From assembly GCF_000517105.1 (NCBI RefSeq), contig NZ_ALVT01000034.1:336610-400609 (forward strand): 64,000 nt of DNA, given 5' to 3'. The stretch is from Fischerella sp. PCC 9605. GTDB lineage: Bacteria; Cyanobacteriota; Cyanobacteriia; Cyanobacteriales; Nostocaceae. Position 1 is the stretch's first letter; each line of letters opens with the position of its first letter. This document shows positions 45,447-54,697 of the stretch, one piece after another. Under the pieces are notes generated by a model, which made no database searches, had not been told where the DNA came from, and worked only from the letters and a program-made list of their open reading frames with translations. The position numbers were made by a program, and so were the translations under genes.

Positions 45447-48113
45447 TCAACATACCTCCTTGGATGGAGCTAGGGAAGTGAGCAGATTGAGATGAGCTTT
45501 GTGGAGACTTAGCACTTTATCTTGCTCACAGGTGACGACGCCAGGCGGGTTGAGGACACTAGGAGAGTGCAAAGTTAAGGGATTCTCTGCGTAACCCAGA
45601 GAACTCAGGGCATTGACTTGCGCCCACACCACACCCTCGACATTTTGAATAGTGGCTTCGATGCGGGTGGCGTATTCGTGCTGTCCGAATTGACGTTGCC
45701 GCAGTCCCAACAATCCGGCTGAGCCATCAATGCCGTCGCCTTCTTCGCCAGTAACACCCAGCGCTTGTTTAATCGCTTTTTTGACTAGTTCCTCACGGAA
45801 AGTTGGGTCAATCGAAGTGATCGCATCCAGATAAATGTATTGCAAGTTACCCCGAATTACTTTGATCGGGAAACGCTGCGCCCCACGACAACGGTTGTAG
45901 TGATTGAGGATGCGTTCCACCTCATCGGCTTCTTTTTCTCTGCCTGTTGCCATGAGAATGGTAAGCACAACGCTGGGAATATTATCAACCAGTTGCCAAG
46001 CGGCGGACACTTTAACAACGCCACCGATGGCGAGAGTCTCACTTTCAAAATCTTGCAGACTCACAAGCCGACCGAGGCTTTGAATCTTGCCGGGAGCCGC
46101 TTGTTTGGCATTTTCCCCGGTTTCTGGCTGGGAGCCGCCGGAAACAACGCCTGGTAGCCAAATTTTCTCCAATCGCTCTAGTTTGCCTCCTGCTTGCACG
46201 GTGGTTTCTTCCTGCAATGCCCCATGCGCCCCTATCCCCGTGCGATATTTGGCAATGACATTTTTTATACCTGAAGGTAGGCGCGAGCTGGTTTTGCCGT
46301 CGCCAAATTGCACCCAGCTTTCGCCATTGGCATCTTCCTGGACAATGTAGATTTCTTCTTGAGAACCGCGATTAAAGAAGGAAGGAACCCGCCTCCACAG
46401 TCGGTCATTGACGTAAATTTGTAATTCGGGAACTTCTGGTGGAGTTTCACCCACCGAATTGAGATAAGTTAATGGTGACTTTGGCAGTTTGAAGGTTTGG
46501 AAAGCTTGGCGACTATCACCGTTTCCCAGGATAGCTTCTTTTTCAGTGTTGCCTTGAGTCGCCTCGATTAAGTTGCCATAGACGGTGACGTTGGGATTTT
46601 CTAGAGGAAAATCTTTGAGTTCAAAGACAGACAGAGATGGATTAAGGGTGAGTTTTCGTAAGGTGACGCGGTTTTTATCGTCGGTGTTGCTGGGGTGAAT
46701 GGTGATGACGACCTGCTCACTTTGACCATCACGGGTAAGTAAGAGCGATCGCCGATCCAATTTCTTATAGGAATCAGCATCACCATCATAGTAAAGTTGA
46801 GATTTGTCTGCGGTGTCAACGGCTTTGCGGACAGATTTGAGGATAAATTTCTCGCCAATCACCTCCTGAAATTCCACGCTGCGAATATCGGTATAAATCA
46901 ACAACGCGAGGGCAACCTCTTTATCCAGTTCAACTACTGTCGTACCTCCAGTGATAGCACCGAGTTTGCCGCTTGCTGAACTCACCTTAGTGATTTTTCT
47001 TTCAAAGAAATAGGTTGGTTTCGCTGGTGAATTGTCATCAATGAATTGCAGGCTGACCAGCATAGTTGAGCCGATGGAAATATCTGCAACTTCACTGTCT
47101 AGGGGAAAAGACTGCAAATTGGGCAATTCTGGCGTATAAACAGCACTAGATAAGATAGTAGAGTTTATTGTGTTGGGTAAGTAATATATAGGGTGGACAA
47201 ACGCAACCTGTGGTGAAGATTGATACATAATTTCAGGATATTCTCCGACTCTGCTCCTGAAATCCACATCTTTTTGCACAGCTACACTACCCTCAAGCAC
47301 CGTTTCTTTCGGTGGTGCATTGTAGCCGAAATGCCGAAATGACCTGCCGAGTTTGTAAGCTGTAATCTCATCGTCAATGTCTCCTCCCTGCCAACTGCCC
47401 TCAATGGTAATTTCGGTTTCGCCTAAGAGTTCGCGGGTGTTCTCAACTACCACAATCTGTCTTGCAGTTTGGGGATTTGTCGAGGACGCTACCAACATCA
47501 ACCTGTCACCCTCGTTCAGCTTGAGGTTCATATCGCTCAAATCTGAGGTGGCGATCGCAAATTTTTTCGTGCCATTGGTAATATCTGGATGATAGGAGGG
47601 GCGATATAAATAAAATTGCGAGAGTGCTGGTTCAGCGACAAACTCTTGCACCGTTTCAAATTCCGCTGGTTTGTCCAATCCCGTCACTTGCGCCTTCACC
47701 GGGAAACCCGCCGGCACTACCACTGGTTTGTTTCCCCTAACTCCAAAGGCGAAAGTCGCTTTGCCTCCCACACCTGGCGAGAGATGGTAGCCAACAAGCC
47801 GCACCAAATCTGCAATACTTTCTCGCCATTGGGCTGTTCTCAAAAAAGCTTCATTGGCGTAAATTTCTTGGTAGAAAGTGAGGATATCACTGAGAATTGC
47901 TGCACCTTCTAGTAAGGCGATCGCTGGATCGTCAGGTTCCCTATGCGTCCAAGCTGCCAAAATAGCAACTTTATTTAAGTTCCGCAACAATGCTTCTCGA
48001 AAGTCGGCATAAGTACCAATGCGGTAGTCGATGTGAGACAATCCAGGCCGATTGTAAATTCTCTTGGGAAATAGTAGCGGCTCTATGCAATCATTGCGAC
48101 AGTCAGGTTTCAT
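45447..48113 (-). CDS. Baseplate assembly protein J-like (second copy, Pvc12-like)
   Basis: An 888-residue wedge protein of the contractile-tail baseplate. The N-terminal part (LRNLNKVAILAAWTHREPDD, LLEGAAILSDILTFYQEIYA, RESIADLVRLVGYHLSPGVG) and the C-terminal region (RGNLQYIYLDAITSIDPTFR, EYATRIEATIQNVEGVVWAQ) match large baseplate-J family members of injection systems. It overlaps the upstream J-type gene by 4 bases and has a strong AGGAGG. Together with the 939-residue protein it should form the iris around the spike. Confidence 0.88.
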   Translation of the reverse strand: MKPDCRNDCIEPLLFPKRIYNRPGLSHIDYRIGTYADFREALLRNLNKVAILAAWTHREPDDPAIALLEGAAILSDILTFYQEIYANEAFLRTAQWRESIADLVRLVGYHLSPGVGGKATFAFGVRGNKPVVVPAGFPVKAQVTGLDKPAEFETVQEFVAEPALSQFYLYRPSYHPDITNGTKKFAIATSDLSDMNLKLNEGDRLMLVASSTNPQTARQIVVVENTRELLGETEITIEGSWQGGDIDDEITAYKLGRSFRHFGYNAPPKETVLEGSVAVQKDVDFRSRVGEYPEIMYQSSPQVAFVHPIYYLPNTINSTILSSAVYTPELPNLQSFPLDSEVADISIGSTMLVSLQFIDDNSPAKPTYFFERKITKVSSASGKLGAITGGTTVVELDKEVALALLIYTDIRSVEFQEVIGEKFILKSVRKAVDTADKSQLYYDGDADSYKKLDRRSLLLTRDGQSEQVVITIHPSNTDDKNRVTLRKLTLNPSLSVFELKDFPLENPNVTVYGNLIEATQGNTEKEAILGNGDSRQAFQTFKLPKSPLTYLNSVGETPPEVPELQIYVNDRLWRRVPSFFNRGSQEEIYIVQEDANGESWVQFGDGKTSSRLPSGIKNVIAKYRTGIGAHGALQEETTVQAGGKLERLEKIWLPGVVSGGSQPETGENAKQAAPGKIQSLGRLVSLQDFESETLAIGGVVKVSAAWQLVDNIPSVVLTILMATGREKEADEVERILNHYNRCRGAQRFPIKVIRGNLQYIYLDAITSIDPTFREELVKKAIKQALGVTGEEGDGIDGSAGLLGLRQRQFGQHEYATRIEATIQNVEGVVWAQVNALSSLGYAENPLTLHSPSVLNPPGVVTCEQDKVLSLHKAHLNLLTSLAPSKEVC

Positions 48114-50929
48114 TGCCGACCTCCTTTGACATCAAATTTGATGAATCCTTCTTCCATATGGTCGGGGTCGTTTTGCACCCGGATAATTTCATTGGGGCGT
48201 AAGTTGGCAATCTTATCCGTCCCTGGTGTCGGTTCATTCCAGCGCCGCATCGTGACTGAAATAACGTGTTCCACTCCTTCAGTAGACTGCACCCGTCCTT
48301 CAATTTGGCTGGCGTGGAGTTCTTGCCCGAACGTCCAGCGGTCAGGATGAAAGAAACCCATTCTGCCATCTGGTGTAAAGCCGTCGGAAAACTCCTGTTC
48401 TAAGACGAATTTGATATCCTCAACCCAGTAATCGGGATGAATGCACACAGAAACATAGATTTCCAACGGTACAAATCGAGGGGGACGAATTTCTAAGTCT
48501 TCACCGATTAATCTGACAGCATCTAAATGTCTGGCAATCTTTTGCCGCAATTCCTCTGTTAACGTAGTCATGCCTACAGGATCGATGGCAACCTGCACAG
48601 TACGCCAACTCCCAGTCCAGGCGTATCTTGCCGCAGCCCTGGAAACCTCTGGAAGTTGTTGGGCGCGGTTAACGTAATCTGACAGCGTCACTGCCCGCAA
48701 TTGCTGGAAGCGATAGGCTTCTGGGACACGGCGAATAATCTCGGCTACAGGTTCGGGTGGTCTGCCATTGGTGACATCGAACGGGTTCCAAACTAATTTC
48801 ACTGACGCCTTAGCTGGATCGAAGTGGGTGAGGGTATCTGCCCCAACATTGCCCTCAAGTCCTAACCCAACTTGATACTCACACTCAACCCTAGCTTTTT
48901 CCGGAAGCCGCTTGCCATTGACTTCATTACCAAAACGAATTAAGCTGCGTCCTTCTTCATCGGTTTCGACAATAAAGCGATCGCCTTGTTCGTCGCTGTC
49001 ATCACTGTGAATTAAACTGATAACTTCGTCCCAAGGGTCACTACCACCAGCTGTTATCACCGTTACCACCAGTGTTGATTTGGGAGGTATTTCGCCCCCA
49101 GGGGGAGTATTTTCATAGACCAGCGGTTCGTTATTAGGCAATTTGCAAATTGTCCCCCAGCGCTCAGTCCGTTGATAATGGAATTGATTGGCAGCTGTCA
49201 GCGGAGTCTGTGGATCTAAAAAAATAGCGGTACGCGGACGACCGTGATAGACTTCCACCAGATTCCCATGAAACAGGGAGATATTTTCAACTTTGCCCGT
49301 GGGACAATCAATAGTGAAGCAGTAATTGGATTTCAGCTTGTCTTGCTCCTCCCACCAAACGCGGACTAACCATTCTTCCGTCACTGGATCTTGCAGTGCT
49401 TCGGCTCCATCCTTACCAGAAAGCAATTTCAGCAGTTGTCGTTTGGCGGGATTTCTGCCAGGTTCTTCTCCAGTCGCTGGATTTCGCCACTCTTGAATCA
49501 ATAGATAGCTAATCTTGCGACTGCGAATTAAATTTTGGACAAATTTTGCTGCTGCTTCTCCACCTGTAGTCAGCTTTAAATCAGCGGTGGTGCTTCCAAC
49601 AGCTAGGGACGGAATCGAATCACTCCAGGTATACAGCCGCATTTCGTTGAGCAAATGGTGCATATCTGGGGCGTAAATATTGAGTTTCTCTTCCCGGTTT
49701 TCCTTAACTTTTTTAACCTTAACTTTTTTAACAAAGAAAACATGTTGGTTATCGTTGTCAGTTATTAGCCATTGCTTGCCTTGATCTATCACAGAAACAT
49801 TAACATTAACAGAAAGTGTGAAGCCTTGATTTGCAAATTTGACTCGTAAATTATTCGAGATATTATTGCTGTCTAAATCAGTATGAAATGCTGACGCAAC
49901 GCTAAACAGCGATCGCGTTTCCTGGCGAGTCATAAAGACAACCGCAGACGGATTATTAATATCATCTTCCGTCCCCACCAAAAAGCCTTTGGGCATCACG
50001 AATATCGCGCCATCGGCAACTTTTACAGCTAACCAAGTACTTGCCTGATTACCTTGATGAATGTGGTAATCCATCAAACGCGCATGACGAGCCAGTGAAA
50101 CTCGCTGGCGTGCCGTACCAAGATAAGCCTCATTCATGACTCTATCTTGATAATCACTTAATTCATCTGCCGCTGCACTGAATAACTCCAAAAGCACCTG
50201 ATCTAAGTCGGCTTCACTGGTTGGTTGCCAACCGGGAACCCGTTTGCTCATGGCAACAATCATCGTGTGCCGAAAAGAATCGTAATCTTTGGCGAGGTAA
50301 TCAATTGCTGGGTTTTCTTGGGGTGCAGATGCTTTTTCCCACTCCGGAGCACAATCAGTATTGAAGCATCCAGGACGGAATTTAAAATTGATTTCGCTAA
50401 AAATTGGATCTATTTTGGGAAAGATTTGAGTATTGATGCTGAGGGTATAAGTTGAATAATCGCCAATTGGTTTAACAGTAAGTTTTAAAATAGCTTGGGC
50501 TGGTTCTGGATCTACAGCGATCGAAATAACTTGAACTTGTCCTGTTGCTTCACCCGCTAATAGGCGATGACCGCCAAAAATGGGGAATTTACGGCTGATA
50601 GATGCAGGATTGTTGACGAAATCATCAAAATAGTTTTTGTTATAGAAATACACTTCCAGTAGAGCCAAATCCGCTTGTAAGCTCACCAATACTAACCTGA
50701 TGCCATTAGGAAATGCGAGACATTTAATAATCTCAAATTGTAGAGCTTGGGAAATGTTATAAATCGGCTGATTGAGAACGTATTTATTGCCCTCTAGTTG
50801 ATAAAAACTTTTCAAAAAAAGGTTACAAGCTCCGGTAATAGAATCGACTTTTGCTTGAGGAATTTCTGTTGGCACTGTATATAATGCTCTGGCTCTTTCT
50901 TTCAGTGCTTCTTGATTTTTAATCGCCAT
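48110..50929 (-). CDS. Baseplate assembly protein J-like (first copy, Pvc11-like) with extra N-terminal domain
   Basis: A 939-residue baseplate wedge protein. J-type features begin at about 220 (DYLAKDYDSFRHTMIVAMSK, DLDQVLLELFSAAADELSDY, ARLMDYHIHQGNQASTWLAV) and end with LRAVTLSDYVNRAQQLPEVS, RAAARYAW and a gp47-like tail (HASQIEGRVQSTEGVEHVIS). An extra beta-rich region (about 20-200) precedes them, which shorter J proteins lack. In the described thylakoid-anchored systems extra baseplate domains serve attachment, so this is a place to look. It sits 2 bases after the gp25 gene. Confidence 0.88.
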   Translation of the reverse strand: MAIKNQEALKERARALYTVPTEIPQAKVDSITGACNLFLKSFYQLEGNKYVLNQPIYNISQALQFEIIKCLAFPNGIRLVLVSLQADLALLEVYFYNKNYFDDFVNNPASISRKFPIFGGHRLLAGEATGQVQVISIAVDPEPAQAILKLTVKPIGDYSTYTLSINTQIFPKIDPIFSEINFKFRPGCFNTDCAPEWEKASAPQENPAIDYLAKDYDSFRHTMIVAMSKRVPGWQPTSEADLDQVLLELFSAAADELSDYQDRVMNEAYLGTARQRVSLARHARLMDYHIHQGNQASTWLAVKVADGAIFVMPKGFLVGTEDDINNPSAVVFMTRQETRSLFSVASAFHTDLDSNNISNNLRVKFANQGFTLSVNVNVSVIDQGKQWLITDNDNQHVFFVKKVKVKKVKENREEKLNIYAPDMHHLLNEMRLYTWSDSIPSLAVGSTTADLKLTTGGEAAAKFVQNLIRSRKISYLLIQEWRNPATGEEPGRNPAKRQLLKLLSGKDGAEALQDPVTEEWLVRVWWEEQDKLKSNYCFTIDCPTGKVENISLFHGNLVEVYHGRPRTAIFLDPQTPLTAANQFHYQRTERWGTICKLPNNEPLVYENTPPGGEIPPKSTLVVTVITAGGSDPWDEVISLIHSDDSDEQGDRFIVETDEEGRSLIRFGNEVNGKRLPEKARVECEYQVGLGLEGNVGADTLTHFDPAKASVKLVWNPFDVTNGRPPEPVAEIIRRVPEAYRFQQLRAVTLSDYVNRAQQLPEVSRAAARYAWTGSWRTVQVAIDPVGMTTLTEELRQKIARHLDAVRLIGEDLEIRPPRFVPLEIYVSVCIHPDYWVEDIKFVLEQEFSDGFTPDGRMGFFHPDRWTFGQELHASQIEGRVQSTEGVEHVISVTMRRWNEPTPGTDKIANLRPNEIIRVQNDPDHMEEGFIKFDVKGGRQ

Positions 50930-50931
50930 TG

Positions 50932-51312
50932 CTATCCCCCATCCCTTTGAAATCTCATAATCCTTGTATCTTCAGTTCCAGCAATTCGGTATTTAAGCTC
51001 TACCTCAATTTTTTCGTTTTCTATATTCACTGTCAGATCTTCTAAAGCGATCCGGGAACCTAGCCAGCGAGAAATTGCTTGAGTCAGCATTGCTTTTGCC
51101 ATTACTCCAGTATTTTCACTGGCATTTTCAAATACTAAACGCCTCACACCACCACCAAATTCCGGCAAAAAAGCTCGTTCACCGAGATTGGTTAAAATCA
51201 ACTGAATTAACTCATCTTGAACGTGTTCTTCTAGAGAAGAAACTTGAGCCGCCCGTCCGTCATTACCAATGCGAAATGGAAAAGATAAATGTTTATTATT
51301 TGTAAGTTTCAT
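50932..51312 (-). CDS. gp25/gpW-like baseplate wedge protein (Pvc9-like)
   Basis: A 126-residue protein with the gp25 lysozyme-like wedge pattern: LSFPFRIGNDGRAAQVS at the start, VQDELIQLILTNLGERAFLP then EFGGGVRRLVFEN, and a closing VNIENEKIEVELKYRI. It initiates sheath polymerisation on the baseplate in related systems. The start at 51312 is chosen over 51342 because the family begins there. The gap of 88 bases to the PAAR gene is one of the larger ones in the structural block. Confidence 0.9.
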   Translation of the reverse strand: MKLTNNKHLSFPFRIGNDGRAAQVSSLEEHVQDELIQLILTNLGERAFLPEFGGGVRRLVFENASENTGVMAKAMLTQAISRWLGSRIALEDLTVNIENEKIEVELKYRIAGTEDTRIMRFQRDGG

Positions 51313-51400
51313 TATTAAGTTAGTAGTTGCATAGACCCGCAATGTGCATCTGTATATTAGGATTTAGTAGTGATAAAATGAGAGTTTTGTCCTCTATTTT

Positions 51401-51733
51401 TTATCGGGAAGATACCTTAATTTGAGTGTTAACGATAGTGGCTATCCCCTGAGTAGCTCCCTCGGCATTAATGCATTTACCAATGCTGGTTTTGACCAGT
51501 ACAGCAGTGCCATTTACTGTTACTTTTTCTCCTCCAGCCGACCATTCAATTCGCACACAAGGAGAGTATTTCGTTCCCACGGTAAATGGACAGCCAGCAA
51601 CAGGATGAATGTCTGTTTCCAACAACACAGGGGTACCATCAGCAAAGACTTTTGTATTCTTTGTAAAGAGTATCGCTTGCCCGCCGTGAGGACATATAAT
51701 TTTGCTTTTTATAGTGAGGTTATTTCCTGGCAT
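51401..51733 (-). CDS. PAAR-like spike tip protein (Pvc10-like)
   Basis: A 110-residue protein with paired histidine/cysteine positions (CPHGGQAILFTKN, DIHPVAGCPF, SPCVRIEW, GKCINAEG) spaced like PAAR/DUF4280-type proteins. Those fold into a sharp cone with a metal at the tip of the spike. Its ATG overlaps the stop of the gpV-like gene (TAATG), as expected for a subunit made in fixed proportion to the spike. Confidence 0.8.
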   Translation of the reverse strand: MPGNNLTIKSKIICPHGGQAILFTKNTKVFADGTPVLLETDIHPVAGCPFTVGTKYSPCVRIEWSAGGEKVTVNGTAVLVKTSIGKCINAEGATQGIATIVNTQIKVSSR

Positions 51734-52269
51734 TAGCCCACCTTCTTGACTTCAAATGCACCATTATTGATATTCACACCGCTTTTTGATAGCACAATTT
51801 GGGTAGAGCCGATTTTGAGGGTAATGTCATTATCTGTCATAGTGATTTCTGCACCTCCAGAATGAAGAAATTGCAGCTTTTTATCACCATCATCGAGAAT
51901 TATTTTGTGTTTCCCTGATGTCGCCAGAACCCTAGTATCTTTATCACCAGGCTGAGGAATTTCTCCTTTTGCCCACCAGCAACCACTCCAGATGGGACAA
52001 GAAGGATTCCCAGCTTCAAATTCGATCCAAACTCCATCACGTTTTTCAGGAAGCATGACAAAGCCGTGATTCTTCCCAGCAAAAGGGACGGAAGGTAATG
52101 CCCACGGTGAATTCTCCTCTCCATAAACAGCGGGAACCTTGGCAATAATTTGACCGAGATGTTCACCTTCACCCACCTCCTCAACAATGCCGCGATATTT
52201 GCCGAAATAACAACAACGTTTGTATTCCGCTAGTTCGACGATGAGTTTTTCTATGTCTGCGTTAACCAT
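51733..52269 (-). CDS. gpV/gp5-like spike protein (OB-fold plus beta-prism)
   Basis: A 178-residue spike protein. An OB-fold (about 20-100; YRGIVEEVGEGEHLGQIIAK, WALPSVPFAGKNHGFVMLPE) is followed by a trimerising beta-prism with short repeats (KHKIILDDGDKKLQF, GAEITMTDNDITLKIGSTQI). In most VgrG-type proteins this is fused behind the gpD-like half, but here the two are separate genes joined by a TGATG overlap. The start codon position is therefore certain. Confidence 0.87.
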   Translation of the reverse strand: MVNADIEKLIVELAEYKRCCYFGKYRGIVEEVGEGEHLGQIIAKVPAVYGEENSPWALPSVPFAGKNHGFVMLPEKRDGVWIEFEAGNPSCPIWSGCWWAKGEIPQPGDKDTRVLATSGKHKIILDDGDKKLQFLHSGGAEITMTDNDITLKIGSTQIVLSKSGVNINNGAFEVKKVG

Positions 52270-53393
52270 CAGAATATCGACCTCGCTAAATTTGCTATAC
52301 TGCTGCCAACACCCTGAGAACGGGCATTCCGCTTGAGGGTGAAAGCTTGAGAATAGTTAGAAGCTGTTAATGTATGGGTAACTTTGCTAATCAGATAATT
52401 GCCGCTTGAGCGTTTATTTGCACCCTGCACCGTAACTACGCGATAGGGTATGAGTACGCCTGTGTAACAATCGGTGAGGATATTACCTGTACCATCGAAA
52501 GCGTAACTCAAACGCTCCGCCTCGGCTTGTACCAATCGATCTAGATCTACAGTATCCTCCTCACAGGAATGCAGGATCTGGGTTGCTATGTTCGCTGGTT
52601 GTTGAAATGCTTGTTCGTCTCCCAGCAAGTCAAGCTTTCCTAAATCAGATGTGCTTTTAGTTATAGTCTTATCCGTGATACTGAGGGCAAATGCCTGTAC
52701 CCGCGAAGGTTGCTGGGCATTTTTGTGCTCATTAAATGTTTCTACATTGCGTTCTGCTCCTAGTAAAATCAATGGGGGTAGTTGGTCGGGTTCTGTGGGA
52801 AACTTCTTGAAACACCCGATACTCTCACCAGGTTGTTTTCCTGGCAGAACATAGGCGTGCATTCCCTGGCGTCTGGCGATCGCTCGCAACAGTTGCATTT
52901 TTGTACCCCGTTGTACTACAACTGGCGTTTGACCGCTATTGGATGGGCGAGTTGTTTCAATCTCAGTTGAGGCTATCTGCTGGACTTGATCAAAGATTTG
53001 ACTAGCAATCTTGTGGTCTAAAAAATTCTCGAAGCGGAAAATTTCGTCTTCCTGATTCAGGTAAATGCTGTCATCCTGAACCGTAAGGGCGATCGCACTC
53101 CGCCCCGGTTCTGAACTCATCTGACGCTGGAATCCGACGATCGGCCCGTCAATTAATGGGACAAATTCTGCATCTCCAACTTTAATTTCCACTCGAACAC
53201 GAGCAAAGTCAGCCATGAAAACCTCGTCTTCTCCAGTCCAATTGCCCTTTTCATCAGTGCAAATGGGAATTTGAATACTGGCTTCCCATGCCATATCAAC
53301 TTCCTGTTCCACAGTGATATCTTCCACCCGATCCAATTGCTCACGGGTAGCAGGCTTGTTGTCGAAAAACATTCGGTAGGCAATATCAGGCAT
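52269..53393 (-). CDS. gpD/gp27-like hub protein (N-terminal half of a VgrG-type spike)
   Basis: A 374-residue hub protein of the late-control-D/gp27 type, placed above the spike where the tube begins. It has the two related beta-barrels (VDMAWEASIQIPICTD, ARVRVEIKVGD...PIVGFQRQMSS) and the closing segment YTGVLIPYRVVTVQGANKRS, GNYLISKVTHTLT. It overlaps the LysM gene before it by a single base and the gpV gene after it by one, so the four genes are tightly coupled. Confidence 0.85.
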   Translation of the reverse strand: MPDIAYRMFFDNKPATREQLDRVEDITVEQEVDMAWEASIQIPICTDEKGNWTGEDEVFMADFARVRVEIKVGDAEFVPLIDGPIVGFQRQMSSEPGRSAIALTVQDDSIYLNQEDEIFRFENFLDHKIASQIFDQVQQIASTEIETTRPSNSGQTPVVVQRGTKMQLLRAIARRQGMHAYVLPGKQPGESIGCFKKFPTEPDQLPPLILLGAERNVETFNEHKNAQQPSRVQAFALSITDKTITKSTSDLGKLDLLGDEQAFQQPANIATQILHSCEEDTVDLDRLVQAEAERLSYAFDGTGNILTDCYTGVLIPYRVVTVQGANKRSSGNYLISKVTHTLTASNYSQAFTLKRNARSQGVGSSIANLARSIF

Positions 53394-53665
53394 TATTTCA
53401 CCGGAACCTTAATTACTCGCAGTGGTTGTTTAACTAATTCATTTGCATCCAACTCAGAATTAGCATCGGCTATATGCCAAAACATTGTTGGGTTTTGATA
53501 CTGACGTTGAGCGATGATATCCAGACGGTCATTGCCCTTAATTACGATAGGTTCACCATTCACATCGGCAAGTCTTCTCAAAGTCAGCGCTTTGACTGTC
53601 CGACCGTCTTTGATAACAATATCTACGACTTTTTGACGAAAATATCTTGAGGTTTCTAAAAACAT
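53393..53665 (-). CDS. LysM/gpX-like tail protein
   Basis: A 90-residue protein with a LysM-type fold as in P2 gpX and the end of Pvc7: GNDRLDIIAQRQYQNPTMFW followed by HIADANSELDANEL. In contractile systems this binds the hub and tube. AGGGGGA precedes ATG. It follows the CIS-tube protein by 40 bases, together corresponding to one longer Pvc7-type protein in other systems. Confidence 0.85.
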   Translation of the reverse strand: MFLETSRYFRQKVVDIVIKDGRTVKALTLRRLADVNGEPIVIKGNDRLDIIAQRQYQNPTMFWHIADANSELDANELVKQPLRVIKVPVK

Positions 53666-53705
53666 TTATCCCCCTGAATACAATTTTTTTATGAATTTAT
53701 AATGA

Positions 53706-54371
53706 CTAAAATGGCACTAATTCAATTGCTGCTTGCACAGTGTTCGCTAAATTCAAAGCTGCTTGAGCATCCTTGGCAATTTGGGAGTATTTCAGTGCCC
53801 CTTTGCCAACTTTATCGTTAGAACACCTGTCGATATGATTAATAGTCTTCAAACTCAGAGAAACTTCTGCTCGAACGGGATTCAGTAATTGGTCGTATTG
53901 TTGCTCAGTAATGCTCATGGATTGAATGGTTACAGGCAAAACTTTGGTTGCACCCCAAATAAATAGAATCTGTGGATATTTTTTTCTAGGAATTGGTTGC
54001 TCAGAAGAATCGCCACCAATTCCTAGAGCATCACCAATTGCATCGATTGCTGCACCAATAAAGCCACCATTTTCGCTGGGATAAACCATTTTTTCTAAGG
54101 CTGCTAGTTGCGGGCCAATTCCCAATGTTAACGCCAAGATATTACCTGAATTCAATTGTTCAGCGGCGTCAAATTCAGCTTTGAACGAGATTGTCTCGGT
54201 GGGAATTTCGCCAGCCTGATTCGTCTCCCGCGCCGTTCTACCGCTTGGTCTTTGAGGGATTTGGATGGCACGTGACATTGTGTCGGGATTGAATTGAAAA
54301 ATTACAACGTTGGGTATTGGCCCTAGAAAATCTGTACCATATTCAATTAGCGCTCCCCTTAAATAAGGCAT
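53706..54371 (-). CDS. CIS tube-initiator protein (Pvc7 N-terminal-like)
   Basis: A 221-residue protein with the CIS-tube N-terminal signature: VVIFQFNPDTMSRAIQIPQ, then ETISFKAEFDAAEQL, KYPQILFIWG and MSITEQQYDQLLNPVRAEVS. It should form the first ring between hub and inner tube. GGGGGA lies before the start. Residues about 100-130 (Gly/Ile-rich IGAAIDAIGDALGIGG) form a flexible or amphipathic loop. Confidence 0.85.
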   Translation of the reverse strand: MPYLRGALIEYGTDFLGPIPNVVIFQFNPDTMSRAIQIPQRPSGRTARETNQAGEIPTETISFKAEFDAAEQLNSGNILALTLGIGPQLAALEKMVYPSENGGFIGAAIDAIGDALGIGGDSSEQPIPRKKYPQILFIWGATKVLPVTIQSMSITEQQYDQLLNPVRAEVSLSLKTINHIDRCSNDKVGKGALKYSQIAKDAQAALNLANTVQAAIELVPF

Positions 54372-54415
54372 TGCTTTTATCCCCCACCATTCTGATTTTG
54401 GATTAATCCGCTTGT

Positions 54416-54697
54416 TTATCTATCTCCAATTTCCTGTACAATTGCCTGAGTTACTGCACTGGTGATCGCACTTTTTAAGTGATGAGAATTTTGACCATTT
54501 GTAGATTTGATGTTACCCAAATTAATAGAGTCGATATTGATAACTTTATCTGGTGTAAAAAGACTTTGGTATTCAGCAAGTCTTACCAGCAATTCCTCAC
54601 CCAAACCTGCAACTAAAGTATGGGCTGAATCATCTGTAACTCCTTGAAGGCGAATTGCCAGTCGATCAATAGTAATCTTTGGACTTTTCATTTTCAA
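54416..54697 (-). CDS. Small injection-system-linked protein, unknown
   Basis: A 93-residue protein overlapping the end of the ATPase gene by about 30 bases. It carries an N-terminal KITIDRLAIRLQGV strand and helix and a C-terminal SAITSAVTQAIVQEI helix. Similarly sized ORFs occur next to the ATPase in several injection-system loci, but I cannot name a family. The coupling implies a role in assembly. Confidence 0.65.
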   Translation of the reverse strand: MKMKSPKITIDRLAIRLQGVTDDSAHTLVAGLGEELLVRLAEYQSLFTPDKVINIDSINLGNIKSTNGQNSHHLKSAITSAVTQAIVQEIGDR

